Shown one piece after another: positions 1 through 10,826 of a stretch of DNA of 64,000 nt. The DNA is from Symbiodinium natans (taxonomy: Eukaryota; Sar; Dinophyceae; Suessiales; Symbiodiniaceae). How positions within the stretch are numbered: position 1 is the stretch's first letter; every line of letters begins with the position of its first letter. The stretch is taken from positions 758,501-822,500 of the forward strand of contig CAJNDS010000779.1 of the NCBI GenBank assembly GCA_905221605.1, given 5' to 3'. Below the pieces are notes generated by a model. That model searched no databases and was not told the DNA's origin. It saw only the letters and a program-made list of their open reading frames with translations. Made by a program: the position numbers and the translations under genes.

Positions 1-1186
1 AAGTAGTCCACGAGACCACTTCGGGGCGGCGCCCGGCCGCGGCATGGCGCAAGGCGGCGGAGTCGGCGGCGGGGAGGAGGCGAAGGTTGAAACCCTAAAC
101 CCTCTCGGAGGTGCTGGGTGGGTATAACCTTTAGAACCGTTTTGGGCACCATAAATCCCCCTAAAACCCAAAGGCTAACCTTTTTCCTGTAGGGAACTCA
201 GCACCTAAGCTGCAGCGGCTTCGGAGTATTCGGGAAGGGGCTACCCCGTACAGTAGGAAATGGAGGCCAAAGAACAAAGTGTGGGGTGTCAAAGATTGGT
301 TTAGGGCTCGCCAACCTCTGAGATACTGCAAAGCATGCGCCCCCTCCCCCATACCTCTTCTAGAGTTTAGGGTCTATAGGGGGCAAGAAGTTTAGGGTTT
401 AGGGTCCGGTGCTGGGCTACAAACCTTCGTTGCTTCTTCGATGTGGCCTGGCCAAGCTTCGGTCAGTCGCGAAGTCCACACCGGCATCGGGCAGGCAACG
501 AGGCGCCGCCGAGCACCATGAGTCGGGAAGTGCTTGCAGGCTTCGGCGGGGTGGGGGAGGCTAGGGGCCCTATAAAACTCAATGGTTATTTTTATGGCTG
601 TATAAGGATTTTTGGGGATGAAGGGTAATAAAAACAAAAAAATGTGTTCAAACCTACCCCTGGAGACTAGCGAGTTCAAGCTTGGTGAGAATATATGAAA
701 CAGGGTTTATATCACTGCTTTTGGTGAGTGTATATAAGGTTCCTTTTTAAATCGGTGAGTGTATAGATTGGGTGTCCTTTTAGGGGGTACAAGAAATATG
801 AACCCTACTTCATATAGAGACGTAAGGTCATGAAGGATGGCTTCGTCCTTGCGAGGGGCGAGAACTTGTTGGGGCCAGGTGTATGCCAGGGATACCGACC
901 CAGCCGTCTCAACATAAATCATGAAGGCGGGGAACTCAACGTTGCGTGTGTGCTTGTTTGTAGCAGCGACCCTGCTCTTTGGCTGCGCAAGCAAGGCCGA
1001 GCGACAACGGAGCGTGAACATCTCAGCTAAGTCAAGAAAGTGGGTGGAGCACATGGCTGACGAAGGCTGACGCACCTTGCCCTTAAACCCGAATGCCAAG
1101 AGCCACAAATCCCAACCTTGTCTGGACAAAGGCACTCAACCAATCCACTCTTGAGCTCTATCTAATCCCTAAACCTCCCTGACTCT

Positions 1187-1422
1187 GAACCCTAAACCCT
1201 AAACCCTAAACCCTAAACCCTAAACCCTGAACCCCAAAAGCCCCTAAAGCTGTCGACTCCTGCAGGAGCTCTGGCCCCCTAAAGCCCCGCCGCGCTGAGG
1301 AGGCTAAGGGGTCGCCATAGACGCGCCTTCCGCCGGGGGGGTTTAGGGTTTAGGGTTTAGGGTTTAGGGTTTGGGGTTTAGGGTTTAGGGTTTAGGGTTT
1401 AGGGTTTAGGGTTTAGGGTTTA
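1187..1422. repeat. Interstitial telomeric repeats, both orientations
   Basis: CCCTAAA units at about 1187-1227 and TTTAGGG units at about 1339-1422 face each other across about 110 bp of unique, GC-rich DNA. Degenerate GGGTTTAGG-like sequence continues to about 1610. The heptamer is the plant-type telomere unit, also used by dinoflagellates. It recurs dozens of times throughout the window, so this is interstitial rather than a chromosome end. Confidence 0.9.
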
Positions 1423-2438
1423 GGGGGGGCTGTGGGGGGGCTTACGTAGGGCTTAGGGTTTCTAGGGTTTATAAGGTTTAGGGCGTTTAGGGGTTTAGGG
1501 CTTCAGTTGAGCGGTTCAGGGGTTTAGGACTTCGGACTCCGTTTCGGGTTTAGAGCGTTTTGGGTTTAGGGCCTACTGTAGGGCTTCAGGGGGTCTAGGG
1601 TTTAGGGCTTCGGAGAGGGCTTAGGAGACTCAAGGCAGTATAGGCTGGGGCAGCCTCCATCAAACCAATCTGTCCGTCGCTGTGGGCAGGGTTCCCATGT
1701 CTCATAGGTTGCCTTGAGCCTCTGCAGAATAAGCATCCTCGCAGGCTTGAATACACCACATTGTTAAATTTGCGGCATATACAGCCCTGTGAGGGGGGGG
1801 AGGAGGGATGTTAGTTTGCACCTGTCAAGCGCCCCAGGCGGGGCTACAGGTGTAGGAATTGTTGATGACACCATTCCCAATCACGCCCAACTATATGACG
1901 ATGCCCTTGGCCGAGCCACAAGAAGCTGGAAGGGTTCTTGAACTCGTCTGGGGAGATGAGCACCTGTCAAGGCATTGGGGTTGGGGGGTCGTGAGGGTTT
2001 CATCCGGGCCCTTGAGCCCCACAGCAAGAACACGAAAACCTGTGCTTTTTTTCGGAGGTCATCCTTATAAACCTCCTTGTAGGTATCTTGGGCAACCTTC
2101 CAACAGGGTCTTTGAGTTCTTAAGGCATATCTTGTGATCCTCAGCCAGGCAAGCCCCTAAACCGGTGGGACGAGCTTGGGTCCGCGTGTATGCCTTGGAA
2201 CCGGAACCTTGATCACACCCCCACCCCCCCCCCCCCGCTCCAAAAAATAAAAGAGTAAGAATAGCTACAGCGTCCACAGCAGAGCCTGCGGGGAGTAGTG
2301 GTGCAGGTGGAAGTCACCTCCGTTCCGGGCATCCTGCCAAGACTTTGTGCTTTTGGTACCCGCCTCGCCGGACTATTGATGCACCGCAGGTAGAAACACA
2401 AATGTGCTTCGTTAAACCGTAAACCCAAAACCGTAAAC

Positions 2439-2579
2439 CCTACTTGGAGGTTCATGGTACTTATTAACTAATAATTGTAACTGTACTTATAAACAATAAT
2501 ACGGCACTTAAAAAGGCTTGTAAGTGGGTTACAAGTACAGTTGTAATTTGTGAATAAGTACCATGAACCTCCAAGTAGG
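2439..2579. mobile_element. Foldback (MITE-like) element, 141 bp
   Basis: The ends are inverted copies of each other: CCTACTTGGAGGTTCATGG on the left and its reverse complement on the right. Similarity continues inward for about 55-60 bp per arm with a few mismatches. The core is AT-rich. It is flanked by telomere-like sequence on both sides. I see no protein and no second copy in the window. Confidence 0.75.
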
Positions 2580-3589
2580 CTTTAGGGTTTTGCTCGTCTG
2601 TGCCGTTGGCAAGGTCCAGCAAGCTGGGGTTAAGGGGTCCCGTTTCTGCGTGCTTGCGGGTGTAAGGTGTAAGATGCGTAAGTGCAGAGTCGGAGGCTTC
2701 AAGCCGAATCTCCAAACCCTCCATAGTCCCTCAGCCCTGCTCAACCCTGAGCACCGACATGCTCCGAAGCTCTCACAAGGCAAGAAGGCGTCCTTCGCGG
2801 ACATGGGCGGACCCCCCAGTAGCTCCAGCGCGGTCTGCAAGCACTGGTAGGCCTAAGCTGGCGCTTGAATTGAGTTTGTAGGTCGCCTGGCCTAAGATCC
2901 TGTAAAGGCTTGTTGGAAGCGTTCCATTCTAGGGCTCCTATCCCGAAGTTTTGAGAAGGCTGATGGTAGCCGTTGTTATTGACAGGAGGTTCAAGGCAGG
3001 TGGTGCTGTACCAACAACCTCCACCCTCCACTGGCCCATTCATGTTTTATAAGCTGAACGCCACATGCTTAACATGCGAAGCACACCTCAGAACCTGCCA
3101 CCTCAACCCTTGGCTGCACTTAGCAGGGGAGTAATACATTTAACTTTTGGCTGCCTTATTAAGAAACCCAATAAACCCAAAAAGGCTAAGGATCTAAAGT
3201 TACAGTACAGCACCACAGAGAACCCACCCACACGGTCCCCGGGCTGCTGCGTTGGCATCTGCAAAGCCTGGGCAGCTGCTTCTTCCAGAGGCTGCGGAAC
3301 ATTCTTCGGGAGGCCTTCGAGGATGTGGCGACTTTCACATATGGCAACACGGACCGGGCTTTTTTTTTTAGCTTCTGGCTGCCAGGGCCCACGCACAACA
3401 CCTACCCAGTACCCCGCAAGAGGGCCCTTAGAAGGGATGCATTCTGGAGGCTTACAAAAGAAGGCCTATAAAAATGGCCCCATCCTGAGAAAGAGCTGGT
3501 AAAAGTGCACTTTGTATGGTCGACTCTGAGGGTGAAAAGGCCGATGAAAGCCCATTGCAGGGTTTCTATGTAGGCCTTATATTATAGAG

Positions 3590-3652
3590 GGTTTATATAC
3601 ATAATATATACATATATATATATACATGTATATATATAATCATATGTTATCA
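3590..3652. repeat. AT-rich simple repeat
   Basis: Alternating TA / CATATA tracts directly beside the exon end at 3661. Likely intronic low-complexity DNA. Confidence 0.8.
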
Positions 3653-3660
3653 TAGAAAAC

Positions 3661-3760
3661 AGCCGCGCCTTGCCGCTGGAACTGCAGCAGGAGGCTGTCC
3701 GCCGTCTGCTGCGCCGCGGCCCGGACATTGGCAGCCTCGAGCTCGCTGATGCGGCTGGAC
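3661..3760 (-). CDS. Exon of an unidentified helical / coiled-coil protein
   Basis: Thirty-three open codons plus one base read RISELEAANVRAAAQQ... then LLLQFQRQGAA. The segment is rich in Ala, Glu and Gln with helix periodicity. It is bounded by a CCAG|G acceptor on the right and a GT donor on the left (minus strand). Third positions are GC-rich, unlike the AT-rich intron sequence beside it. Function is unknown. It may belong with the similar exons at 20801-20873 and 21850-21937 on the same strand, which lie upstream in transcription order. Confidence 0.55.
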
Positions 3761-4273
3761 CTGGCAGGTGTCTGCGTTCTGGGTTTTGGCGGGCTCATAG
3801 GAGTGTTTACAAGGGCTTATATAGGGTTTGAATATATGTGTATAGAGGGTTTTAAAAATTCTATGTAGGGTTTATATCGGGCTTGCATAGTTCGTGCGTT
3901 TAAAGGGTTTAGAGCGTTTGTGGCGGAGAGGGGCTGTTCGGTGGCGTTTTCGGGTAAAAAGAGTCTTCCTAGGTGTTGGCGCATGGCGGGTTGGATGTCG
4001 GCTCCCTTGCCTTTGAAAAGCTCAGCCCTAAACCCCTATCAGGGTTTGAAGGTTTTTTTCGCTCCCGCCTAGCCGGTTTAGGGTTTCGGGCCTGTGCGCG
4101 GCACTGAGTGACCCCCCAGTCATCTCTGGTCGCTGTGTGAGTCAAATGAGTCCACCGGAACCAACTGGCCGTGACCAACAGCCACAAGTTGGATGCGAGC
4201 CGATCTCCGACTTCGACGCCCGCTCCATGTACTTGGTCTCTCACCCATTACAGCACTTGACCCCCCTAAAGCA

Positions 4274-4305
4274 CTCTCTCTCTCTCTCTCTGCCTCTCTA
4301 CGACT

Positions 4306-4343
<38 letters not shown>

Positions 4344-4392
4344 ATCTCTCACTGACTCTCTCTCTCTCTCTCTCGCACTCATACTCACTCGT
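4274..4392. repeat. CT-rich microsatellite
   Basis: Long (CT)n and TCTCTATC tracts on the + strand. The Ser-Leu-rich frames across it are artefacts of the repeat. Confidence 0.9.
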
Positions 4393-5411
4393 TCGCTCTC
4401 CTTCCCTACTCTCTCCGCATTCTGTACGTGGACTGCACAACTACATTATATCACAACATCCAAAACTCTGCAACATTAAGTGGCTTCCGGTGGCTTTTCG
4501 GCTCCGAACCTCCGAGGTCACAACCTCAAGGAGTCTTTAAATCGGAACGACCCTCGGGAGGCAGGGCACCTCGGACTCTTCAGCCCCTCCACGAGCTTCT
4601 GCTTCAAGGGAGGCGGGGAGTCCTCTCGGCACGTCCTGCGCCGGCAAAAGGAGGGTGAAACTCTCGGCGAGTTGCTAGACTCGCAAGGCCTCGAAAACGG
4701 GACGTCAAGTTCCAGTGCTTTGGTACATGGCCCGTAAACCCCAAACCCCAAACCCTGTTGAACCCGGACTGTCTGAGGCTCGTAAACCCTAAACCCTAAC
4801 CTCCTCAACACCCTCGACCCCGATGTCATGATCCCGTCCTCGGTGCTGGGCAACGTTGCGGCTCTGCGGGGGGGTCCTCGACGGAAAGGAAACTCAGGGG
4901 GCTTCGCAACATCCCTTCATATCAAGGCCGTGGGCTTGGAACCCTAAACCCAAGCCCTGAACCTTAAACCCTAAACCTTCGATCCTACTCAGGGATCCGA
5001 AAAGGATTGAGGGGATCTCTCTGGGATTCAAGGCCTAGAGCAGAGGGGACGCCTAGACCCCTACAAACCAGGGGTCCAAGAGGCGCCAAGGCCCTCTGGA
5101 GACGAAGCAACTAGAGAATGGTTTAGGGTTTAGGGTTTAGGGTTTAGGGTAGGAGGCCCTCATTACAATTTTTGAGGGGCCGGTTTCTTATCTGATGGGG
5201 GCCTCGAGGGGCCTGTAGAACTCTGCGAGAAATCCTAAACCCTCAGCCCCGACCACCCCGACCCTAAGCTCTAATATAGGTCGGAATGCTTGCTAAAAGT
5301 TCGGAATACTTACGAATAGTATTCCCTCATGGTGTCTATATAAACATACTGAATACTGTAAGAGCCCCCAAAGCCCTACTCTAATTTTCTATGGCCCCTA
5401 TTCTGCAATCC

Positions 5412-5505
5412 CTAGAAAGAAACGTGGGAGCCACACCCCAGGGGCTCCTCCTCCGTCAATGGCTCGCCACCTGTTCTGCTGCCAGTCTCACTGGGCTTCG
5501 GGCTG
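5412..5505 (-). CDS. Possible exon, unknown product
   Basis: The minus strand has an open, GC-rich stretch reading PSETGSRTGGEPLTEEEP with no stop. It lies between AT-rich and telomeric DNA. There is no family assignment and its boundaries are not fixed. Confidence 0.35.
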
Positions 5506-5866
5506 AGGATGGGCACTTGAGGGTTTAGTTTCAAGTCTTTGTGTTTAACCCTAAACCCTAAACCCTAAATGTTTCTTTTCATATCGATTTCGAGGCGATA
5601 CCTGCGTTTCACAAGGGGGGCCCACGGCCATGGAGTGCAGCCAGAATTAATTCGGAGTCGTGGGTTTCAAAGACTAAACGGGCGAGGGGAGAGGGGCTCC
5701 TGGCCCTGCACCTGTCTTAGGGTACCTAATTAAAAAGAATGCGGAACAAACACGCCTAAGCCCTCTGGTGCCCTCGAACCTTACGAAGGCCCGCCTATAA
5801 AACGGAAACCCGGGAAGCCAATGGGTTCCGAAATCCACCCTGACCCTTAAATCGCTTAGGCCCCCC

Positions 5867-6106
5867 TAGGGTTTAGGGTTTAGGGTTTAGGGTTTAGGGT
5901 TAGGGCCTGGTTCTGTCACCGGCTCCGCTGCAGAGGCAAAGGCTGCCGAGCTCATCGGCTCGGAGAGCGGCTCGGGAAAGGCCGCCTCTCTTTACAGGGT
6001 TGTTAACGGTTTAGGGTTTATAGGGTTAAGGGTTAAGGGTTAAGGGTTTAGGGTTTATAGGGTTTAGGGTTTTAGGGTTTAGGGTTTAGGGTTTGAAGTT
6101 TAGGGG
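5867..6106. repeat. Telomeric repeat block split by an exon-like segment
   Basis: TTTAGGG units at 5867-5902 and degenerate TTTAGGG/TTAAGGG units at 6003-6106 flank the GC-rich open segment at 5903-5998. Confidence 0.85.
5903..5998 (+). CDS. Possible exon, unknown product (Ala/Gly/Ser-rich)
   Basis: Open reading GSVTGSAAEAKAAELIGS then ESGSGKAASLY on the + strand, with coding-like GC-rich third positions. The acceptor appears to come from the last telomeric unit upstream (GGTTAG|GG). A GT donor follows at TACAGG|GTTGTT. Product unknown. Confidence 0.45.
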
Positions 6107-6212
6107 TTAAGGGAGGCGGTTTATGGGGGGGTAGGTACCGAGGAAACCTTAAGGAAGCTTAGCGAGTAGGTGCTGTTTGTGCACGTAACGAACCTACTTC
6201 ATGGTTGGGATA

Positions 6213-6293
6213 ATATTAAAAATTTAAGTTTCTATTCCTTCTTGGATTTAAGTACCCTTAAAAGTGCAAAATGGTACCCAACTATGACAAAGG
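6213..6293 (+). mobile_element. Short dispersed element, family B (copy 1)
   Basis: Shares ATTAAAAAT..., TTTAAGTACCCTTAAAAGTG and a conserved end ACTATGACAAAGG with copies at 18189, 27163 and 36933. The copy at 27163-27277 is exactly an intron, so this copy may also be one. I could not identify its flanking exons. Confidence 0.75.
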
Positions 6294-6487
6294 AACCGCC
6301 CTCCCCCCTCAGTGTGCAGAAGCCCCACTGTGGGCTGCAAAAATCACCCCTCCAGAAAACAAACCCGCCAATCGAATCCCCCGCAAAAACCCTAAAACCG
6401 CACCAGGCATGACTACACATAACACCTTTCCAGCCACCTTTTGAGCAGTGGACTTTTGGGCTGGCGGCACACGACATGCAACCCCCC

Positions 6488-6736
6488 CTACCCAAAACAC
6501 CTGAAACGTAAACATGCGCTTATGGAGGACATTCTGAGGACATCTCTGAAGGCATCTTGATGCTTTTTGCTTCGCCACCCGCACTGCACGCGCCACCAGG
6601 GTTTCGGGGAGAGGAGTTGAGGGCCCTGAAGCCACCACCCTGCCTCCTCGCCCTTGAGCAGCCCAGGCTCCAAGGGGCGCTCTAGCCGGGTGAGGGCGCG
6701 CTCCTCGCTGCTCCGGCGCCTTGCGCCAAAGGGCAT
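6488..6736 (-). CDS. Possible exon / small ORF, unknown product
   Basis: An 82-codon open frame beginning MPFGARRRSSEERALTRL. The first 45 codons are charged, GC-rich and coding-like; the last part is less convincing and may be intron. No family recognised. Confidence 0.4.
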   Translation of the reverse strand: MPFGARRRSSEERALTRLERPLEPGLLKGEEAGWWLQGPQLLSPKPWWRVQCGWRSKKHQDAFRDVLRMSSISACLRFRCFG

Positions 6737-7530
6737 CCCAGGGGGCTTCGAGGGTTTACGGGGTGTTCGTGTTCAGGGCTTCCCCAGTATTCAGGGGGGG
6801 GAGGGGCTATGGGGCTCAATCGTTCACACTGGGGAGAGGCCAGGTGAGGTCCAGCCACTTCTGACGACCGCAGTTTGGGAGTTTTGGGGGTGTGTGAGTT
6901 TGGGGAGTTTTCTTTTTGGCCACCCGCCAAGTAGACTGGTGACTGGCCACGCTGCGGGGAAAATTTTCGGACGCTGGATGACTAAAACATACCGCTTTAG
7001 GGCTTGTGTTTAGGGCTTCGGGAGGCTTAGGTTTAAGGACTTAAGGAAGATAAAGGGAGTTTTTATGTTGTGCCGAACTGCGCTCGGCCCCCTGCTAGAG
7101 CGCAATATTGGGGTCGGAATAAATACTTATGGAATTCCCTTATACGGCCCCCATGTAAGTATTCTAGAAAAAGCCCCCGAAGCCCAATTCCCACTACTAA
7201 GGGTTTGGGGTTTCCCTTTTTTCCAACCAGGACTGAAGGTGTAAATCCTAAGCCCTTTTCGAAACAGGCGTGCCACTTCGCCCGGAGTTCCTAAACCCTA
7301 AACCCTAAACCCCAAACCCTTTTGAATAAACCCTAAACCCTTTGTTACAGTTTGGGATGTAGGGGGCTGAAACTTCTCCTGAAACCTGCTGGCCTCAAGA
7401 TGGAACCGCAGCTCTTGGTGCTGCCAAGGTAGATGCCTGGTCTTCAAGGCAGTATGCTACGGCGGTTTAGGGTTTAGGGTTTAGGTAGAGTTTAGGGTTC
7501 AGGGTTCAGGGTTCAGGGTTCAGGGTTTAG

Positions 7531-7770
7531 GTGCGGATTCGCGGCAAACGAGGAGCTACAATTTCCCAAAGGCTCTGATGATAACCTTGCAAGGTATGCA
7601 GACGAAACTTCAAGCCTGGACTTTCCGTTGAAGAAGCTCCGTCCCTGCATAAACCTGACTCTCTCTTTTGAAGCCTCCAGGGAAGCCGTTTGCCAGAGCG
7701 AAAAGTCAAAAACACCATGCCCGACAATGGCAAAGACACCCTCTTTCTCCCCCTCCGCGGCCCTAAACCC
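7531..7770 (+). CDS. Internal exon candidate, 79 open codons without a start codon
   Basis: A frame open across 240 bp, with no ATG at its beginning, reads CGFAANEELQFPKGSDDN... then LKKLRPCINLTLSFEASREA. It is flanked on both sides by telomeric arrays. The upstream array ends TTTAG|G, which could serve as acceptor. Composition is balanced and protein-like. Family not recognised. The antisense frame is open too but less coding-like. Confidence 0.45.
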
Positions 7771-8002
7771 TAAACCCTAAACCCTAAGCCCTAAACCCTA
7801 AACCCTAAACCCTACATGAATCACCTCTGCTAGCTCAGCGCTTTTGCTCAGGGTCCCTCCCTGTAAACACCACACCCCGGATGCCTGGGGTCTTCCCATA
7901 GGCGGCACCGCGCTTCGACATCTCAACTAAGAGCCCGTGGCCTGCCAGGACATGTTCTTCTGCTTGGGCCCCCCAAAATCCCCCCAAAGGCAAAATTATT
8001 CG

Positions 8003-8124
8003 GTTTAGGGTTTAGGGTTTAGGGTTTAGGGTTTAGGGTTTAGGGTTTAGGGTTTAGGGTTTAGGGTTTAGGGTTTAGGGTTTAGGGTTTAGGGTTTAGG
8101 GTTTAGGGTTTAGGGTTTAGGGTA
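8003..8124. repeat. Telomeric array, about 17 perfect TTTAGGG units
   Basis: Uninterrupted TTTAGGG tandem of about 120 bp, one of the longest perfect runs in the window. Confidence 0.97.
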
Positions 8125-8249
8125 GGATCCTCTAAGCCCAAGGAAAGGGAAAGCGGGGCACGCTCCAAGTATTTCCTCGTTTTGGAACCTTCGGGAAAGC
8201 TCAGACTGAGGCTTCAGGGTTCGGAGGGCTGGTCCGGGCGAACGACCGA

Positions 8250-8459
8250 TTGTTCCGGCCTGGGCCCAAGAAATCCTCTTTGGTAGAATACAAGGATGCC
8301 CTTTATGGTGGGGCTTATAAGGCAGACAACCTAAAGCCAAAAGAAGGAATGATAAAGCACAAGGCCCTCAATGGACTTCTTGGCACCCGCTTAAGAGCCC
8401 TGGGCTTTAGGGTTGAAGGATGTTTTGCCACCCCACTAGCCACAGCGTGTAGGGTTTAG
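8250..8459 (+). CDS. Small ORF / exon candidate, unknown
   Basis: Sixty-nine codons containing KKSSLVEYKDALYGGAYKAD followed by a Lys-rich stretch, ending at a TAG supplied by the telomeric repeat (GTGTAGGGTTTAG). No family recognised; the antisense is also open. Confidence 0.3.
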   Translation: MFRPGPKKSSLVEYKDALYGGAYKADNLKPKEGMIKHKALNGLLGTRLRALGFRVEGCFATPLATACRV

Positions 8460-8760
8460 GGTTTAGGACCCTAAGCCCGACACCGCAACTCCTCGCAAGA
8501 GCTAAGCTGCGGACCCTCTCCCAAAGCCTAAGGCTTGTGCAAGCTTGCCGGAGAAACGTCGAACGTACTCCCTGGGCCAGGACCCTGTAAGCCCCAAAGC
8601 TAAACCCCTGAACTGAATCACTAAATCCTAAACCCCAAACTCCAAGCCCAACAGCAATTCTAAACCCAGAACCCCAACCGCAACCCTTTTTTGCAACTGA
8701 AGCGCTAGACTCTAAACCCTAAACCCTCAACAGCAACCCTAAACCCTGAGCCCCCAGCAG

Positions 8761-8840
8761 CACAAACACGTCAAGGCCAGCACAATCGCCCTCCCGGCCT
8801 CCCAGCTCAGCTCCATGCAGTGCCTGGCTGTGGTTGCAGG
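8761..8840 (+). CDS. Exon candidate, unknown
   Basis: Reads QHKHVKASTIALPASQLSS then MQCLAVVAG. Acceptor CCCAGCAG|CAC and donor GCAGG|GTTGAC bracket it exactly. The C-terminal half is hydrophobic. CCCTAAA repeats precede it. Confidence 0.5.
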
Positions 8841-9602
8841 GTTGACAAGAATTTCCCAGAGCTTCGGAGCCTAAACCCTAAACCCTAAACACAAGGAAAG
8901 TTGGGAATTTTGGATTTTAGGGGTTTCAGGTGGGGGTTGACAGGACCAGAGAATTCGAAAATCCACTCTCGCGACCGGCCTATGTCGGTTTTGCTTTTTG
9001 CCACCTCGCTAGTGACTGCTCCACGGGGCTTCTGACGAGCCGAGCTCCAAATTCACAAGAGGTTCAGGGTACCAAGCAAAGGGCCTGACTCTAGTTTAGC
9101 AGATCCGCTGGGTCGGGTTTTCTCTTTCCCACACGAGTCGGCTCTCTTTTGCATGAGTCGGGTTTAGGGTTCAGGGTTTTGATCGGTCTTGATGACTTTA
9201 GAGAGGTATTCGGGTCTCTCGTGACCGTGTGCTTGTAGACTTGTAGAGATTGCGGTGAAGAGAGTACAATGGTCTTATCACATCCCCATAAACCCTGAAT
9301 CCCTAAAAACAGCCCAAAATCCTAAAACCCAATGCCTCAGGGACTGGCTGACATACTAAACCCTAAACCCTAACCCTAAACCCTAAACCCTAAACCCTAA
9401 ACCCTAAACCCTAAGGGACTGGCTGAACTGCGTTGTCTCTCAAAAGTCCCATGGGCCGATGGGCCGGTCCCCATGGGGCTGGTGGCCTAAACCCTTTTAA
9501 CCCTAAACCCTAAACCCTAAACCCTAAACCCTAACCCTAGACCCTAAACCCTAAACCCGAAACCCGAAGCCCTACTAAACCCTAAACACCAAACCCTCCC
9601 GC

Positions 9603-9662
9603 CTGGATGCAGTCTTTCGCCTGCGCCATGCTGATCATGGTGACCTTGCATGGCTCATGCAG
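9603..9662 (-). CDS. Exon of RRM gene 2 (third recognised exon)
   Basis: Twenty codons, phase 0 at both ends, reading LHEPCKVTMISMAQAKDCIQ. The acceptor AG is the terminal CCCAAG of the inverted-repeat element at 9663-9760, so the exon begins at the base after the element. A GC-type donor (CAG|GCGGG) ends it. It lies downstream of the RRM exons at 11599-11673 and 10245-10319 on the same strand. Assignment to the same gene is inference from order and strand. Confidence 0.6.
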
Positions 9663-9760
9663 CTTGGGATGCTCCCCCTGATGCTAACAGGCGAGTAGGC
9701 ATTTGTAGTACCCCCTATCATAAATCCCGATGAAGGACTGTCAGTACAAGGGGGGAACAT
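9663..9760. mobile_element. Inverted-repeat element, family A (copy 1), abuts an exon
   Basis: Ends CTTGGGATGCTCCCCCTGAT and its inverted partner GGGGGGAACATCCCAA. The arms also share CTAACAGT... / ...ACTGTCAG. Twelve copies of this family occur in the window. Here the element end is also the 3' splice site of the exon at 9603-9662. Confidence 0.9.
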
Positions 9761-9783
9761 CCCAACACGCAGCCCTAAGCCTC

Positions 9784-9930
9784 CTATTTGCCTAAGAGCC
9801 CCCCACAAAAAAATAGAAGCATATCCTTCCTTATAAGGGTAATATAGGGATTGTCGTCTTGTATTCTTCCTTATAAGGGTAAATATAGGGATTGTTGTCT
9901 TCCATTTTTTTGGGGGTTCTTAAGCAAGGA
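9784..9930. mobile_element. Inverted-repeat element, family C (copy 1)
   Basis: Left arm TTGCCTAAGAGCCCCCCAC and right arm ...TTTTTTTGGGGGTTCTTAAGCAA are inverted. The interior contains TTCCTTATAAGGGTAATATA twice in tandem, a unique internal duplication among the copies. Related copies are at 34141 and 62681. Confidence 0.85.
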
Positions 9931-10097
9931 GTAGAAACCCAAAACGGTCCTCAACTTACGCAAGCCAGCTTTCTTTAGCAGGCCACGGCTTCTTGAGAGA
10001 AACAGTGCCGGAGCCTTGCTGGAGCTCTTTAGCTCTTTTTTTCCTAAGGCCCTCTGAGACTTGAGATCAGGACTGTGGGATTTTGGGATGTTGGGTT

Positions 10098-10190
10098 CCC
10101 TAAACCCTAAACCCTAAACCCTAAACCCTAAACCCTAAACCCTAAACCCTAAACCCTAAACCCTAAACCCTAAACCCTAAACCCTAAACC
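10098..10190. repeat. Telomeric array, 13 CCCTAAA units
   Basis: Perfect CCCTAAA tandem, 93 bp. Confidence 0.97.
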
Positions 10191-10244
10191 GGGTTTCAGG
10201 GTAGGCTTCGCCGACGCAGGATCTTGTCACCAAGGCTGTGTAAG

Positions 10245-10319
10245 GTCTGAGGCCGCCACGAAGGCGTAGCCTTTGTGCCGCCTTGTGGCGGGGTCGCAGG
10301 GTATCTGCACATTTGCGAC
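10245..10319 (-). CDS. Exon of RRM gene 2: beta2 to RNP1 half of an RNA recognition motif
   Basis: Reads VANVQIPCDPATRRHKGYAF then VAASD. The segment R-H-K-G-Y-A-F-V is a textbook RNP1 and is preceded by beta-2 and the loop usually rich in D/T/R. Acceptor GGGCAG|GTC defines the upper end; the lower end is approximate. It fits with the RNP2-bearing exon at 11599-11673 on the same strand. The protein is expected to bind RNA. Two family A elements and a tandem duplication lie in the intervening intron. Confidence 0.7.
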
Positions 10320-10387
10320 CTGCCCGTAGCTCCTGCGGCATTTGGGATTTCGGGGCTGGAGGTCTCCTGGATTGCCAGGGATTAAGG

Positions 10388-10491
10388 TTGGGATGTTCCC
10401 CTTTATACTAATAGTCCTTAATCGGGATTACAGTACCCCGTATTTTAATCCCTACTGAGGACTGCTAGTAAAATAAGGCGGAACATCCCAA
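10388..10491. mobile_element. Inverted-repeat element, family A (copy 2)
   Basis: TTGGGATGTTCCCCTTTATA ... inverted end GGAACATCCCAA, with internal AGTCCTTAATCGGGATT / AATCCCTACTGAGGACT arms. In the intron of RRM gene 2. Confidence 0.9.
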
Positions 10492-10826
10492 GATAAGGTT
10501 CTGAAAATGTTTACATGTGCTTGCAAACGCAGCTCTGAACTCCTAATGGGAGGAGATTTGGGGCTTCCCAGTTCAGCGTGCTTGCAGCAGTGTCCTGGGG
10601 CAGCTAAGAGCGAACCTTTGGGACTTTACAGGAACGGTGCCACACCAAAAAAAGGCTAAACTGCGATTTGCCCACCAATTCGGCATTGAGGGCGTGTTTC
10701 AGTGCTTCTGTTTTGCTACTTTTCTGATGTTCCCTGAAGATCAAAGGGGATGATTAAGAGGATTCGCCGCGCAGTCCTGAAGAGCTTCAGCAGGTCCTGG
10801 CGACGGCAGGTTCTACTTTGGGCTAG

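Noticed and set aside
1-110. GC-rich possible N-terminal exon (MAQGGGVGGGEEAKVE) at the window edge
   Set aside because: Too short, low complexity and cut by the window; the opposite strand is equally open.
4193-4540. Ser-Leu-rich frame across the CT microsatellite
   Set aside because: Low-complexity repeat translation without plausible flanks.
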